Part shown: piece after piece, positions 38,746 to 48,012 of the stretch
How positions within the stretch are numbered: position 1 is the first letter of the stretch
How the letters are laid out: each line of letters starts with the position of its first letter
Source: Bacteroides sp. M10
GTDB taxonomy: Bacteria > Bacteroidota > Bacteroidia > Bacteroidales > Bacteroidaceae
Length of the DNA stretch: 64,000 nt
Direction of reading: 5' to 3'
Assembly (NCBI RefSeq): GCF_014334015.1
Contig: NZ_CP060488.1
Span: 4,980,501-5,044,500 of the forward strand
The notes under the pieces: model-generated
Databases searched by the model: none
What the model saw: only the letters and a program-made list of their open reading frames with translations
What the model was told of the DNA's origin: nothing
Made by a program: the position numbers and the translations under genes

Positions 38746-39765
38746 TTAATGCAAAATTTTGAACACTAATTCACGAAGAATATCTCCATCTGTCATAGAA
38801 CTATTTTGGACTCCTTTGGATTTTGCATCAGCATATCGTATTTCTCCAACAATTTGCATGGTCTTTACTCCGCTATATTTTCGCATTGCTGCCATATAAT
38901 CCCGAGCCTGCCAAGGAGTTCTTAACCCTAGCATATTTGCAATCCCTTGCTCTGATTTATCCGGTGCATAATAAGTCAACATTAGGTTGGAGTAAAAGCT
39001 GAATAATAAAGACAGCGTCATTTGGATCGGATTAGTTTTCGGATTTTCCTCAAAATATTTTATTATCTTATTGGCTTTCAATATATCCTTTTCCACTAAA
39101 GCGCTGCGCAATTCAAAGTTATTATAATCTTTGCTTATGCCTATGTTTTTTTCTATCTGTTCAGGAGTTACACGTTTTTGCCCGGCAGGTAAAGTGATAA
39201 TCAACTTTTCAAGTTCTCCGGTCAGACGACTCAAATCTGAACCTACAAAATCAGCAAGCATAGCAGTTGCTTTAGGTTCCATATCAACTCCTTTCCGTTT
39301 CATATAGGAGGCTATAAAACCGGGGAGTTGTGCATCCTTTATTTTTTTAGATTCAAACAGCACACCAACTTTGTCCACCTCGGCAGCCAGCTTCTTTCTA
39401 CGATCCAACGTTCCATGCTTATGGCATATCACTAAAATGGTGGAAAGCAAAGGCTTTTGAAGATAATACGACAACTCTTCCATATTACGTACCGCCTGCG
39501 CTTCCTTAACTACTACTACTTGGTGTTCCGACATCATGGGATAACGCTTTGCAGCATTTATAATCGTTGCCACATCCACATCAGCCCCATACACAACAGT
39601 CAGGTTGAACTCTTTTTCCGTCTCACTCAACACATTATCCGTTATGTAATCTGCAATCAAATCGATATAATACGACTCTTCTCCCATCAGGTAATAGATA
39701 GGGCGATACTGCTTTGCTCTCAATTCCTTGAGGATGTCATCACAGGTCAGTTCTTGTTTTGCCAT
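38746..39765 (-). CDS. holA: DNA polymerase III subunit delta
   Basis: 339 residues, normal for HolA. An N-terminal AAA+-like fold (YYLMGEESYYIDLIADYI, about 17-34) lacks a functional P-loop, as expected for delta. It is followed by FVGSDLSRLTGELEKLI and a helical C-terminal collar domain. It opens the beta clamp within the clamp loader. The gene sits 23 bases downstream of the AMP nucleosidase gene and shares its transcript. Confidence 0.93.
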   Translation of the reverse strand: MAKQELTCDDILKELRAKQYRPIYYLMGEESYYIDLIADYITDNVLSETEKEFNLTVVYGADVDVATIINAAKRYPMMSEHQVVVVKEAQAVRNMEELSYYLQKPLLSTILVICHKHGTLDRRKKLAAEVDKVGVLFESKKIKDAQLPGFIASYMKRKGVDMEPKATAMLADFVGSDLSRLTGELEKLIITLPAGQKRVTPEQIEKNIGISKDYNNFELRSALVEKDILKANKIIKYFEENPKTNPIQMTLSLLFSFYSNLMLTYYAPDKSEQGIANMLGLRTPWQARDYMAAMRKYSGVKTMQIVGEIRYADAKSKGVQNSSMTDGDILRELVFKILH

Positions 39766-39788
39766 ATATAATTTTCAGAAAGACCGGA

Positions 39789-40565
39789 TTACCAGTCGAA
39801 TTTCAAGTGTTTAACAGTTTTCTTTTCATCAATAATCATACGCAAAGAAGCAATACCAATTTCAACATGCTCTTCTACATAATTTCTGGTAACCAAACTA
39901 TCACTTCTATCTGTTTTTACTCCGTCGGGAGTCATTGGCTGATCGGACACTAATAATAATGCGCCGGTAGGAATATGATTGGCAAAGCCACAACTGAACA
40001 AAGTTGCAGTTTCCATATCAACTGCCATAGCCCGGGTCTTTTTCAGATATTCTTTGAATGCATCATCATGTTCCCAGATACGGCGGTTGGTGGTATATAC
40101 GGTACCGGTCCAATAGTCACGACCTTTGTCACGGATGGATGAAGAAACGGCACGCTGCAACATAAATGCAGGTAATGCAGGAACTTCGGGAGGAAAATAA
40201 TCGTTAGAAGTTCCCTCTCCACGGATAGCTGCAATGGGGAGAATCAAGTCGCCAAGCTGGTTTTTCTTGTCGATACCACCACATTTTCCCAGAAACAAAC
40301 AAGCTTTGGGTTGAATAGCTCCCAGCAAGTCCATGATGATGGCAGCGTTGGGACTTCCCATGCCAAAGTTAATCATAGTGATACCTTCGGCAGAAGCAGA
40401 AATCATATTTGCATCCCTTCCTAAGATGGGAACATTAAACTGATTTGCGAAAATCTCGACGTACTTGTTGAAGTTAGTCAACAGAATATACTCTCCAAAA
40501 TCCTCCAGGTTACGTTTTGTGTAACGGGGCAGCCAATTAGCTACGATTTCTTCTTTTGTTTTCAT
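39789..40565 (-). CDS. amn: AMP nucleosidase (short form)
   Basis: 258 residues, the short form found in Bacteroidota, about half the E. coli length because the N-terminal regulatory domain is missing. The phosphorylase-fold motifs are FGMGSPNAAIIMDLL, GKCGGI and AVDMETATLFSCGF. It hydrolyses AMP to adenine and ribose 5-phosphate in purine salvage. The promoter (40617-40624) and a leader hairpin precede it; holA follows. Confidence 0.88.
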   Translation of the reverse strand: MKTKEEIVANWLPRYTKRNLEDFGEYILLTNFNKYVEIFANQFNVPILGRDANMISASAEGITMINFGMGSPNAAIIMDLLGAIQPKACLFLGKCGGIDKKNQLGDLILPIAAIRGEGTSNDYFPPEVPALPAFMLQRAVSSSIRDKGRDYWTGTVYTTNRRIWEHDDAFKEYLKKTRAMAVDMETATLFSCGFANHIPTGALLLVSDQPMTPDGVKTDRSDSLVTRNYVEEHVEIGIASLRMIIDEKKTVKHLKFDW

Positions 40566-40575
40566 AATTATCTAT

Positions 40576-40583
40576 TAAATTTG
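40576..40583 (+). promoter_or_regulatory. Promoter -7 box (TAAATTTG) of the HsdR_N-like gene
   Basis: Matches TAnnTTTG on the plus strand; transcription would start near 40590, 39 bases before the start codon. Confidence 0.5.
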
Positions 40584-40590
40584 TGCTCCC

Positions 40591-40609
40591 AATAATGGGA
40601 ACCATTATT
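40591..40609. repeat. Hairpin shared by two divergent leaders
   Basis: AATAATGG / CCATTATT, 8 perfect pairs and a GAA loop. Given the two -7 boxes, this sequence falls inside the 5' leader of both divergent genes. Confidence 0.5.
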
Positions 40610-40616
40610 TAACTTA

Positions 40617-40624
40617 CAAAAATA
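40617..40624 (-). promoter_or_regulatory. Promoter -7 box (TATTTTTG) of the AMP nucleosidase operon
   Basis: Exact TAnnTTTG on the minus strand, 51 bases before the start codon. Confidence 0.55.
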
Positions 40625-40628
40625 ATAA

Positions 40629-41078
40629 ATGTTATCGTTAAACCTACCAGTATTCGACACTAAAATAAACGTACGAAACGGAAAAAATGTAATTTTCGAC
40701 GTAATTCGTAAACGATATGTCGCCCTTACCCCTGAAGAATGGGTACGGCAACACTTTGTTCACTTTCTTATTGCACACAAAGGATATCCGACTGCCCTTC
40801 TGGCCAATGAAGTAATGGTAAAGTTGAACGGTACTACCAAACGATGCGACACCGTACTTTATCGGAGGGATTTATCAGCCCGGATGATTGTGGAATATAA
40901 AGCACCACATATCGAAATCACACAGGCTGTTTTCGATCAGATCACCCGGTATAATATGGTATTGAAAGTAGATTATCTGATTGTCAGCAACGGAATGCAA
41001 CATTATTGTTGCCAGATGGATTATGAGAATCAGAGTTATACGTTCCTTCAGGATATTCCAGATTACAAATCTTTATAA
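40629..41078 (+). CDS. Stand-alone HsdR_N-like (type I restriction R N-terminal) nuclease-fold protein
   Basis: 149 residues. The core TKRCDTVLYRRDLSARMIVE followed by YKAP supplies the D...ExK layout of the PD-(D/E)XK nuclease fold (Asp near residue 79, Glu and Lys near 94 and 96). This resembles the N-terminal domain of type I restriction HsdR subunits. No helicase, methylase or specificity gene is nearby, so it is not a restriction system by itself. It is a conserved neighbour of holA in Bacteroides as far as I recall. A role in DNA repair or processing is possible but unproven. Confidence 0.78.
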   Translation: MLSLNLPVFDTKINVRNGKNVIFDVIRKRYVALTPEEWVRQHFVHFLIAHKGYPTALLANEVMVKLNGTTKRCDTVLYRRDLSARMIVEYKAPHIEITQAVFDQITRYNMVLKVDYLIVSNGMQHYCCQMDYENQSYTFLQDIPDYKSL

Positions 41079-41127
41079 AAATGATCCGCTTCATTCGCCT
41101 TAAAAAACATACTTACCTGCAAGAATA

Positions 41128-41166
41128 AAATAGCGTCACTATCCGTTCAAGATAGTGACGCTATTT
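41128..41166. terminator. Bidirectional terminator hairpin between convergent genes
   Basis: AAATAGCGTCACTATC (41128-41143) and its exact reverse complement (41151-41166), 7-base loop, with A/T runs on both sides. Confidence 0.8.
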
Positions 41167-41172
41167 GCTTAC

Positions 41173-41209
41173 TATGGTGACACCATCCCAAACAGATGGC
41201 GTCACTATA
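41173..41209. repeat. Second hairpin related to the 41128 terminator
   Basis: TATGGTGACACCATC (41173-41187) pairs imperfectly with GATGGCGTCACTATA (41195-41209). It shares the GCGTCACTAT word with the first hairpin, which suggests a degenerate duplication serving the RND operon end. Confidence 0.5.
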
Positions 41210-41246
41210 CCAACTCCCCTTTCAGATAGTCTTCAAACAGCCTTTT

Positions 41247-44200
41247 CTATACGGCAACATCTTTCTCACTATCCTCATTTCCTTTCTTTTTGCTGAATCG
41301 CTCTTGCAATTTCTGCATGAATTCGTAGAAATTAGGAATATAAATGGTAGCCAATAAAGTGTTCATGGCCATACCAAATACCACAGCGGCACCCAATGCT
41401 ATACGACTTTGTGCACCTGCGCCGGTGGCGAACAACAAGGGCATCACTCCTAATACAAAAGCAAAAGAAGTCATCAGGATCGGACGCAAGCGGACATGCC
41501 CCGCTTCAAAGGCAGCTTCCCTAATTGAATTACCCTCGGCACGGAAATCACGGGCAAATTCCACAATCAAAATTCCGTTCTTTGCAGAAAGTGCAACCAA
41601 CAGGATTATACCGATTTGCGTATAAATACTGACTGGAGTTCCCATAATCAGACAGCCAATCATGGCACCTAATAAGGCTACCGGCAATCCGATGACGGCT
41701 GCTACCGGGCTGGTCCAACTTTCATACTGTGCAGCAAGTACCAGGAAAGCAACAATTAACGCCATAATCAGAACAATGGTAGTCGTATTCCCAGCCTGGG
41801 TTTCCTGATAGGCAACGGAAGTCCATTCATACCCAAACTCATCTCCCAGCTGTTCCTTAAACAATGCTTCCACTTCTTGAATAGCCTGCCCGGTACTACT
41901 TCCCGGAGCAACATTACAAGTCAGAGAAGCAGTCGAGTACATATTATAGCGGTTAATCTGGTCTTGGCCTAACTGTTCCTCCACTTTGGTGAAAGAAGAA
42001 AAAGGCACCATCTCTCCTGCCGAATTCGGCACGCTTAGCTTCAAGACATCATCAATTACCCGCTGTGCTTGATCGCGCGCCTCGATTTTCACCTGGTAAA
42101 TACGGCCGAATTCAACAAAATCATTCACATAAGCCGCTCCCATATAATAGCCCAATGTAGAGAAAACATCGTTCAAGGCAATTCCCATAAACTGGACTTT
42201 GTCACGGTCGATATTCAAGAAATATTGCGGAACATTTGCCTGATACTGGCTGGATACAGATGCTAAAGCCGGTTTTGAATGATAAGTAGCAAGCAAGGCA
42301 TTGATGGCCTGCTGCATTTCCGTCGGTCCCAGATTACGCCGGTCTTCCAACTGAAGCTGTAAACCACCGGATGCACCCAACCCCGGAATAGCCGGAGGAA
42401 CCATGGCAAATACTTCCGCAGCCTGAATAGTCATATACGCTTCACCATTAAAACGGTTGACTATGGCAGCAGCCGTATGCTCCTTCCCTTTCCTCTCACT
42501 CCAGTTTTTCAGAACCACAAAATAAGTTGCCGAGTTACTCTGTTCGCCACCACCCATGATAGAAAAGCCGGAAATACCAATATAATTCTTTACCTCCGAA
42601 TAAGAATCCAGAATACCGTTTATCTTTTCTCCCACTGCTTGCGTACGCTCAAGGCTGGCGGCAGGCGGAAGTTGAACAACAGCAATAAAATATCCGTCAT
42701 CCTCGTCCGGGATAAAAGTTGACGGCCAATGCATAAAAAGCAATAGAGCAATAACAGTCAAAGCGCCATAAGAAGCGAGAGCCATTCCCGGACGTTGAAG
42801 CAACCATTTGACAATTTTGTCATATACCCCTTGTATCTTGTCATAAGCCTTATTGAAACCTTTGTATATAAAGAAGTTAGAAGGTTTACTCTTTTCAAGA
42901 AACAGTGCGCAAAGTGCAGGAGTCAATGTTAACGAATTGAAACCGCTCAATACGGTAGAAGCGGCAATAGTCAGTGCAAACTGCTTATACAGCTGACCTG
43001 AAATTCCACTAATCATCATTGTTGGAATAAACACGGCGAGCAATACGAGAACCACCCCGACAATCGGACCCGTGATCTCTCCCATCGCTTTTGTCACCGC
43101 TTCACGAGGTGAGTACTGCCCGGTTTCCAATAACCTCGAAGCGTTCTCCACCACCACTATCGCATCATCCACCACAATAGCAACTGCCAAAATCAGTCCG
43201 AACAATGTTAATGTGTTGATAGAGAAACCAAATGCCGCCATTACGGCAAATGTACCGATCAGCGATACCGGGATAGTGATACAAGGAATAATCACTGCCC
43301 GCCAATTCTGCAGGAACAAGAAAATAACGAGTATCACCAGCAAAGTCGTTTCAAAAAAGGTGACCATCACTTCATCAATGGAAGCATGGATGACATCAGT
43401 CGTATCCAAAGTGACATTATAGGCCACTCCTGACGGGAAACTTTCCGCCAGTTCCTCCATCTTAGCTTTCACTCCTTTTGAAACATCCAGCGAATTGGAA
43501 CCCGGTTGCTGGTAAATAGCAATAGCAGCCGTAGGTTTTCCATTCAATCGCGACACTACACTGTATGAAGCAGACCCCAAATCAATGCGTGCAATATCTT
43601 TCAGACGAAGCATCGCTCCGTCCTGCTCACGGCGAATAATAATATCTCCGAACTGTTCAGGAGAATTCAATCGTCCCTGAACATTCAAAGTATACTGAAA
43701 AGCATTATTATTATCCTGTCCGATAGGTTGACCGATATATCCGGCGGATACTTCCACATTCTGCGACTGGATGGATTGATAGACTTGCTGCGGTGAAATA
43801 TTCCGTATACGCATAGCCTCCGGATCGAGCCAGATGCGCATCGAATAGTCCCCTGCTCCCATCACATTCACAGCACCCACTCCGGGCACACGTGTCAGCT
43901 GGTCCACTAAATTCAATTTGGCATAATTAGTCAGATACAGGCTGTTGTACACAGAGTCCTGCGAAGTCATTGTCAAAAACATCACAATGTTTGAAGATTG
44001 TTTCTGCACAGTGACCCCTTGCACCACCACCGGTTCCGGCAGCGATGATTGTGCGATACTTACCCTGTTTTGTACCTGCACAGTTGCCATATCGATGTCC
44101 GTACCAACAGCGAATGTAATAGTCAGAGAATATGCTCCCGAAGATGAAGAATTGGAAGACATATAAAGCATGCCGTCCACACCATTCACCTGCTGTTCGA

Positions 44201-44396
44201 TAGGAATACCCACTGTTTGAGCAACAGTTTCAGCATTTGCCCCGGGATAAACGGCAGAGACCTGCACCGTTGGCGGTGTGATCTCCGGAAATTGCGCCAC
44301 AGGCAATATATTGAGTGTGACCAGACCGGCTACTACAATAAGCAGGGCAAGGACAGTAGCAAATATCGGTCGGTTGATAAAAAACTTAGAAAACAT
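41247..44396 (-). CDS. RND multidrug efflux pump, HAE1/AcrB family
   Basis: 1049 residues, normal for HAE1 pumps. The first helix reads [20 protein letters not shown]. The proton-relay aspartates sit in [20 protein letters not shown] (helix 4). Further RND motifs are [18 protein letters not shown] and the second-half helices ([18 protein letters not shown]). It is the inner-membrane proton-driven pump of a tripartite system with the adaptor and outer-membrane factor encoded just upstream on the same strand. Substrates cannot be predicted; many Bacteroides paralogues export bile salts or drugs. Confidence 0.95.
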   Translation of the reverse strand: MFSKFFINRPIFATVLALLIVVAGLVTLNILPVAQFPEITPPTVQVSAVYPGANAETVAQTVGIPIEQQVNGVDGMLYMSSNSSSSGAYSLTITFAVGTDIDMATVQVQNRVSIAQSSLPEPVVVQGVTVQKQSSNIVMFLTMTSQDSVYNSLYLTNYAKLNLVDQLTRVPGVGAVNVMGAGDYSMRIWLDPEAMRIRNISPQQVYQSIQSQNVEVSAGYIGQPIGQDNNNAFQYTLNVQGRLNSPEQFGDIIIRREQDGAMLRLKDIARIDLGSASYSVVSRLNGKPTAAIAIYQQPGSNSLDVSKGVKAKMEELAESFPSGVAYNVTLDTTDVIHASIDEVMVTFFETTLLVILVIFLFLQNWRAVIIPCITIPVSLIGTFAVMAAFGFSINTLTLFGLILAVAIVVDDAIVVVENASRLLETGQYSPREAVTKAMGEITGPIVGVVLVLLAVFIPTMMISGISGQLYKQFALTIAASTVLSGFNSLTLTPALCALFLEKSKPSNFFIYKGFNKAYDKIQGVYDKIVKWLLQRPGMALASYGALTVIALLLFMHWPSTFIPDEDDGYFIAVVQLPPAASLERTQAVGEKINGILDSYSEVKNYIGISGFSIMGGGEQSNSATYFVVLKNWSERKGKEHTAAAIVNRFNGEAYMTIQAAEVFAMVPPAIPGLGASGGLQLQLEDRRNLGPTEMQQAINALLATYHSKPALASVSSQYQANVPQYFLNIDRDKVQFMGIALNDVFSTLGYYMGAAYVNDFVEFGRIYQVKIEARDQAQRVIDDVLKLSVPNSAGEMVPFSSFTKVEEQLGQDQINRYNMYSTASLTCNVAPGSSTGQAIQEVEALFKEQLGDEFGYEWTSVAYQETQAGNTTTIVLIMALIVAFLVLAAQYESWTSPVAAVIGLPVALLGAMIGCLIMGTPVSIYTQIGIILLVALSAKNGILIVEFARDFRAEGNSIREAAFEAGHVRLRPILMTSFAFVLGVMPLLFATGAGAQSRIALGAAVVFGMAMNTLLATIYIPNFYEFMQKLQERFSKKKGNEDSEKDVAV

Positions 44397-44450
44397 AATG
44401 TATAGGTTTAAAAGATTTCATTTGTTAATCAATCAGTTATCCAAAAGACC

Positions 44451-45584
44451 TTATTTCCCTCTTTTAGGGAGGGAATCAGGAAGTGGCTTTACTTTCATTC
44501 CGTCTCTGACTTTCATCAAAGCCTCCGTGACATACTGTTCCTGCGGGGAAAGTCCACCCAATACCTGCCGTAAAGTGCCGTCGACCAACTGCCCTATTTC
44601 AATATGCCGGTAATGAACTATATTCGAATCATTTACAACATATAAGTACTTGCCTAACTGGTCGGTTCCGATAGAGCCCTCTTTCACCAGCATGGCATTT
44701 TTAGCTTCTCCATAAGGTAAAGTTATGCTTACATATAATCCGCTCTTCAATATCCCTTTCGGGTTATCAAAATTGGCACGAACCATCAGTGTTCCTGTAT
44801 TCACATCTACATTTGGTGAAAGATAATCGAGTGTAGCCGGATAACTTTCAGTTCCCCCCTTTCCCAGTTGAACCATTATTTTTTTAGGAAGATCAGTCGG
44901 TAACTGCTGGGTATCCATCGTCATTGCCAACCATTGATTATCAGCAACATTAAAGTAAGCATACATCTGATTATCTTTATAAATAGTAGCCAATGTGACT
45001 GGTTGCAACGAACCGCCTACATAACTTCCTATATCTACAGTCGCCTTACTGATGGTGCCGTCAAACGGTGCACGGACATAACAATATCCCAAGTTTGTAC
45101 GGGCGGTGCTCAAAGCTGCTTCCGCGTTGCTGACAGCTGCAACACCCTCTTTCACAGAAGATTCAGCCTGAAGTACCTGTATCTGACTGACCGCATCACT
45201 CTTTACAGCCTCTTTCATACGGCTATAATTATTACGAGCATATTCCAATTGCGCTTGGGCAGTTTTCAGTTCTGCTTCTGCTTGCTCCACCTGATCTTTA
45301 TATAAGGTTGGTTCGATGACAAACAACAGTTGCCCCTGTTTCACCCGTCCACCTGCGACATAAGAGGTAGACTGCAAGGTTCCGTTCACCCTGGCTACAA
45401 GATTCACCGTCTTTTCTGTTGTCAGATAACCCGGATAATCTTTCGTCAAAGTAATATCCTCCACTATGGGTTTGGTCACACTAATTTCCGGAGTTGGCAT
45501 ACCTCCCATCGCTCCTGTACTTTTCTTCTCCTTGCAACCCGTCAATATAGGCAGTGCAAGAAAGATATACATCAGTTTTTTCAT
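44451..45584 (-). CDS. RND efflux periplasmic adaptor (membrane fusion protein)
   Basis: 377 residues. The lipoprotein signal MKKLMYIFLALPILTGCKEK (lipobox LTGC) is followed by a lipoyl-like half motif (VARVNGTLQSTSYVAGGRVK) and a coiled-coil hairpin (about 95-145, QVEQAEAELKTAQAQLEYAR). The second lipoyl half reads VRAPFDGTISKATVDIGSYV, with beta-barrel and membrane-proximal domains after it. It connects the pump to the outer-membrane factor. It lies between the two partner genes (33 and 54 bases). Confidence 0.95.
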   Translation of the reverse strand: MKKLMYIFLALPILTGCKEKKSTGAMGGMPTPEISVTKPIVEDITLTKDYPGYLTTEKTVNLVARVNGTLQSTSYVAGGRVKQGQLLFVIEPTLYKDQVEQAEAELKTAQAQLEYARNNYSRMKEAVKSDAVSQIQVLQAESSVKEGVAAVSNAEAALSTARTNLGYCYVRAPFDGTISKATVDIGSYVGGSLQPVTLATIYKDNQMYAYFNVADNQWLAMTMDTQQLPTDLPKKIMVQLGKGGTESYPATLDYLSPNVDVNTGTLMVRANFDNPKGILKSGLYVSITLPYGEAKNAMLVKEGSIGTDQLGKYLYVVNDSNIVHYRHIEIGQLVDGTLRQVLGGLSPQEQYVTEALMKVRDGMKVKPLPDSLPKRGK

Positions 45585-45617
45585 ATCTGTTAGGTTATAT
45601 ATTTTATAGATTGATTT

Positions 45618-47015
45618 TTATTCTCTCCAACCACCCCCTAAAGCCTTGTAGAGGGCTATCAGTTGCAAAAGCGAACTACCTTGTGCCTGTACCAGCTGAT
45701 TCTCATAAGATAACAGAGAACGTTGTGCATCAAGTACGTTTTGGAAAGGCGAAAGTCCCTGTTTATAAAGTTCCAGTGAAAGTTTCAATGTCTCAATTCC
45801 TTGATTGCGTACTTCCCGCAGGGCTACAATCTGTTTGATTGAATTCCGGTAGGAATTCATAGCATTGTCCGTTTCCTGTACGGCAGTTAAAACCGTCTGA
45901 TTAAACTGGTTGATTGCTTCATCCAGTTGCGCTTTTGCCAGCCGGGTTGCATTCACCAGCTGTCCTCCATTGAAAATAGTCCAGTTCAATGACGGAGCAA
46001 TTTCATAAGTCATACTTTTACTTTTGGTGAGATCCTTCAGGTCACGGGCGGCATATCCAAATGAACCTTTCAAGAAAACTTTCGGCAACCAATCCGCTTT
46101 CGAAGCTCCGAGCAATGCTGCCTGCGCATTTACGCTCAATTCCGCACTTCGTACATCAGGCCGTCGCAGTAATAAATCGACAGGCATTCCCACTCCGATA
46201 GGTTCCATATAATCGGGCAATGTGCCACTGGATTCAAGAGCAGGACGAATGTCCTGGGGATACATTCCCAATAAGACAGCCAATGTTGTGATATACTGAT
46301 TGATACCCGCTTCCAACTGGGGAATGGAGGCTTTTGTGCTATATAATACAGACTTGGCCTGTGCCACATCGAGTTTGGCAACCAGCCCGGTGTTATAGCG
46401 TACTTCCGTGATTTTCAGGACTTCTTCCTGCGAAGCACTGTTTTTCTTCACCACTTCAAGCTCTTGTTGCAACTCCCTTAGATTGATATAAGCCGAGGCT
46501 ACTTCTGCAGCTAATGAGACCATGACTCCTGTGTATTCTTCCTTGCTGGCGGCGAAATTCTCTTTCTGCGCTTTTACCCGTTTACGGATACTGCCGAAAA
46601 TATCAAGCTCCCAGCTCATGCTTAGCGAAGCATCATAATAATGATCGGTTGTTTGGGGCAGTGAACTTGTATTTCCACTGGTTTCCTGACGGGTCCATCC
46701 TGCATTCAATCCGATGGAAGGAAAGAAGTTACTGCGTTCTATCCAAAGATTGGCACGAGCGGCAGCTATACGGTTGATTGCCATGACAACGGAGTAATTA
46801 CGATCTACTGCCAGAGCTATCAAAGAGTCCAGTTTGGTGTCTTGGAATGACTTCCACCAATGGTCATCCACTGGAAGTATCTGTTGAAACACTTCCCCGC
46901 TCTCTTCCCAATCTTGAGGAAGCGGAGCTTTCAAATAACGGTTTGCGGTCTGTCCAACCGCGGTCACAGTTGAAAGAAACATAAGGAGCGATGTGCCCCA
47001 CACTCGTATATTCAT
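45618..47015 (-). CDS. RND efflux outer-membrane factor (NodT/TolC family)
   Basis: 465 residues with a signal peptide (SLLMFLSTVTAVGQ). It carries two OEP repeats, seen in GVMVSLAAEVASAYINLREL and AQLDEAINQFNQTVLTAVQE, and NodT motifs such as MPVDLLLRRPDVRSAELSVN. It forms the trimeric outer-membrane channel. It is first in the operon (outer-membrane factor, adaptor, pump). No acylation cysteine follows the signal, unlike many NodT lipoproteins. No regulator gene adjoins it; the best promoter guess is TATCTTTT at 47040-47047. Confidence 0.93.
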   Translation of the reverse strand: MNIRVWGTSLLMFLSTVTAVGQTANRYLKAPLPQDWEESGEVFQQILPVDDHWWKSFQDTKLDSLIALAVDRNYSVVMAINRIAAARANLWIERSNFFPSIGLNAGWTRQETSGNTSSLPQTTDHYYDASLSMSWELDIFGSIRKRVKAQKENFAASKEEYTGVMVSLAAEVASAYINLRELQQELEVVKKNSASQEEVLKITEVRYNTGLVAKLDVAQAKSVLYSTKASIPQLEAGINQYITTLAVLLGMYPQDIRPALESSGTLPDYMEPIGVGMPVDLLLRRPDVRSAELSVNAQAALLGASKADWLPKVFLKGSFGYAARDLKDLTKSKSMTYEIAPSLNWTIFNGGQLVNATRLAKAQLDEAINQFNQTVLTAVQETDNAMNSYRNSIKQIVALREVRNQGIETLKLSLELYKQGLSPFQNVLDAQRSLLSYENQLVQAQGSSLLQLIALYKALGGGWRE

Positions 47016-47104
47016 ATCAGTTCAGGTTTTTATGAAATGAAAAGATAACAACTAAAGGGTAAGTTTGTTTATCGATTCTTTTTTATACGAGCACTTGCTA
47101 AAAC

Positions 47105-47133
47105 AAAAAAAGCCCCGCATTGCTGCAGGGCTT
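47105..47133 (-). terminator. Terminator of the Nif3/zinc-ribbon operon
   Basis: On the minus strand AAGCCCTGCA pairs with TGCGGGGCTT around GCAA, followed by seven U residues. Confidence 0.85.
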
Positions 47134-47176
47134 ATTATATATCAAAAAAGTAACTTTACTTACTTCACTACTCTTC

Positions 47177-48007
47177 TTATTCAGCAGTTTTTCTTCTGAT
47201 AGCTCTTTTGGTAGTAGCTACCGGAGCTTCTTCCACCTTGTGTTCGATTTGTACGCCAGCCAATTCCGGGTCAATCATAATACGTCCGCAATATTCGCAA
47301 ACGATTACTTTCTTACGAGAACGGATATCCAGTTGTCTCTGGGGCGGAATCTTGTTAAAGCAACCACCACAAGCGTCACGCTGTACGTATACAATACCCA
47401 ATCCGTTGCGAGAGTTCTTACGGATACGTTTGAAAGACTGCAACAGACGCGGTTCAATCTTAGTTTCCAGATCTTTAGCTTTGTCTCTCAATTTCTCTTC
47501 TTCCTGTTTGGTTTCAGAGATAATTTCGTCCAGTTCGCTCTTCTTCTGCTCAAGGTCTTTCAGTCTTTCGTTAAGAATCTGATCGTTCTTCGTTACTTCG
47601 GCCTCTTTTTCTTCTTTATCAGCAGAATATTCCTTGATTCTCTTTTCGCAAAGTTCGATTTCCAATGTCTGGAATTCGATTTCTTTCGTCAAGAAATCAT
47701 ATTCACGGTTATTGCGAACATTGTCTTGTTGTGACTTATATTTTTCTACTGAAGCCTTTGCTGTTTCGATTTCTACTCTCTTGCCGGCAATAGCAGATTT
47801 CAGTTCATCCACTTCAGCTTTGATCTTGTCGATACGGGTACTCAAACCAGCAATTTCATCTTCAAGGTCTTGCACTTCCAACGGAAGTTCACCTCTCAAT
47901 GTCTTGATTTCATCAATCTTAGACAACATCGTTTGCAGTTGGAACAGTGTCTTCAGTTTCTGTTCTACTGTCAACTCATTCGGATCTTTTTTTGCTTCTC
48001 TAGCCAT
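47177..48007 (-). CDS. Coiled-coil C4 zinc-ribbon protein
   Basis: 276 residues. A long coiled coil (about 25-185, Glu/Lys-rich heptads such as EVQDLEDEIAGLSTRIDKIK) is followed by a C4 zinc ribbon: CGGCFNKIPP and, 23 residues on, CEYCGRI. Family: zf-RING_7/DUF164-like proteins, possibly nucleic-acid binding or translation-associated; the function is not settled. It begins 5 bases after the Nif3 gene, a pairing conserved across many bacteria, so the two likely work together. Confidence 0.88.
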   Translation of the reverse strand: MAREAKKDPNELTVEQKLKTLFQLQTMLSKIDEIKTLRGELPLEVQDLEDEIAGLSTRIDKIKAEVDELKSAIAGKRVEIETAKASVEKYKSQQDNVRNNREYDFLTKEIEFQTLEIELCEKRIKEYSADKEEKEAEVTKNDQILNERLKDLEQKKSELDEIISETKQEEEKLRDKAKDLETKIEPRLLQSFKRIRKNSRNGLGIVYVQRDACGGCFNKIPPQRQLDIRSRKKVIVCEYCGRIMIDPELAGVQIEHKVEEAPVATTKRAIRRKTAE

Positions 48008-48012
48008 TTTAC

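Noticed and set aside
40629..41078. Type I restriction-modification system
   Set aside because: Only the HsdR N-terminal-like domain is present; no helicase, methylase or specificity gene exists in the window.
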